DNA of 5,900 nucleotides, taken from contig SHXP01000149.1 in assembly GCA_009693225.1 (NCBI GenBank), forward strand, positions 1 to 5,900, in the 5' to 3' direction. Source of the stretch: Limnohabitans sp. (GTDB lineage Bacteria; Pseudomonadota; Gammaproteobacteria; Burkholderiales; Burkholderiaceae_C). Shown here one piece after another: positions 5,645 through 5,900 of this stretch (its first letter is position 1; the number at the start of each line of letters is the position of its first letter). Below the pieces are notes generated by a model. It did not search any database and was not told where the DNA came from. It saw only the letters and a list, made by a program, of their open reading frames with translations. Both the position numbers and the translations under genes were made by a program.

Positions 5645-5757
5645 TTCATGGCACAGCTGACATGGCGGTCGTCCCGGCTTTGTCCAGGTCCGGGTGCAGA
5701 CCTGACCTATAGTGCAGGGCGGCGTTCCGGCGCTGTCACCTTTGTCTAACCATTGTC

Positions 5758-5900
5758 ATGAACCGCCGAACCTTTTTGATTCTCGTCAGCGTTTTCTGCC
5801 TGCATGTGGCCGCCTTGTGGGCTTTGCACGCAGGTTTGTTGCAGCGCATGACGCTGGTTGTGGTGCCGGTCATGCTGGTCAGTCAGACAGAACCGCCCCC
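5758..5900 (+). CDS. TonB-like energy transducer, N-terminal part (cut by window end)
   Basis: From the ATG at 5758, 47 codons run to the window edge with no stop. The peptide starts MNRRTFLILVSVFCLHVAAL, continues WALHAGLLQRMTLVVVPVML and ends VSQTEPP. It has a short positive start, one uncleaved-looking hydrophobic helix at about 6-28 carrying His16 (similar in place to the transmembrane histidine of TonB), then a segment that turns proline-rich just at the edge. This is the usual start of TonB, which passes proton-motive energy from ExbB/ExbD in the inner membrane to outer-membrane receptors. The C-terminal domain is not visible, so another proline-rich membrane-anchored protein is possible. 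No strong ribosome binding site precedes it. It diverges from the broken thioredoxin gene. Confidence 0.68.
   Translation, partial: MNRRTFLILVSVFCLHVAALWALHAGLLQRMTLVVVPVMLVSQTEPP

Noticed and set aside
5354..5749. A 131-codon plus-strand frame opposite the thioredoxin gene
   Set aside because: It is the antisense of a recognisable thioredoxin with signal peptide and CxxC motif. Its own translation resembles nothing, and it ends just before the TonB-like start.

Overview
The window looks like a chromosomal segment of a betaproteobacterium, most likely Burkholderiales/Comamonadaceae. The basis is GC-rich coding sequence, the particular family versions of the fumarylacetoacetate-hydrolase-like and enoyl-CoA-hydratase-like proteins, a DUF3108 protein with a long proline-rich linker, and the start of a TonB-like protein. 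The taxonomic call is from recognition of protein style, not from a search. I see no tRNA, rRNA, CRISPR array, transposase or phage gene.

Layout. (1) 58-1392, plus: a complete class III aminotransferase of the omega-amino-acid:pyruvate (beta-alanine:pyruvate) type, with a good ribosome binding site. (2) 1474-2733, minus, convergent with gene 1: an inner-membrane-anchored, proline-rich DUF3108 protein. (3) 2732-3742, plus, divergent from gene 2 and sharing the CATG at the start codons: a fumarylacetoacetate-hydrolase-family enzyme. (4) 3858-4664, plus: a crotonase-fold (enoyl-CoA hydratase/isomerase) protein that lacks both classical catalytic glutamates. (5) 4665-5087: about 420 bases with no intact gene. 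It holds many short inverted repeats, a possible promoter, and what may be a decayed exported or outer-membrane protein gene (a signal peptide ending in a stop, then a beta-strand-like tail in another frame). (6) 5088-5599, minus: a TlpA/ResA-like periplasmic thioredoxin broken into two frames by what looks like loss of a single G. (7) 5758 to the window end, plus, divergent from gene 6: the N-terminus of a TonB-like energy transducer, cut off by the window.

Functionally, genes 1, 3 and 4 are general catabolic enzymes (amino-group transfer to pyruvate, acylpyruvate-type C-C hydrolysis, acyl-CoA processing). They do not assemble into a pathway I can name. Genes 2, 6 and 7 act at or across the inner membrane/periplasm. 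If the remnant in region 5 was an outer-membrane receptor, the right end could be an eroded TonB-dependent uptake locus, but this is inference. I do not see a clearly new multi-gene system. The items most worth checking are the frameshifted thioredoxin, the orphan signal peptide with its structured upstream region, the overlapping start codons, and the active site of the crotonase-like protein.
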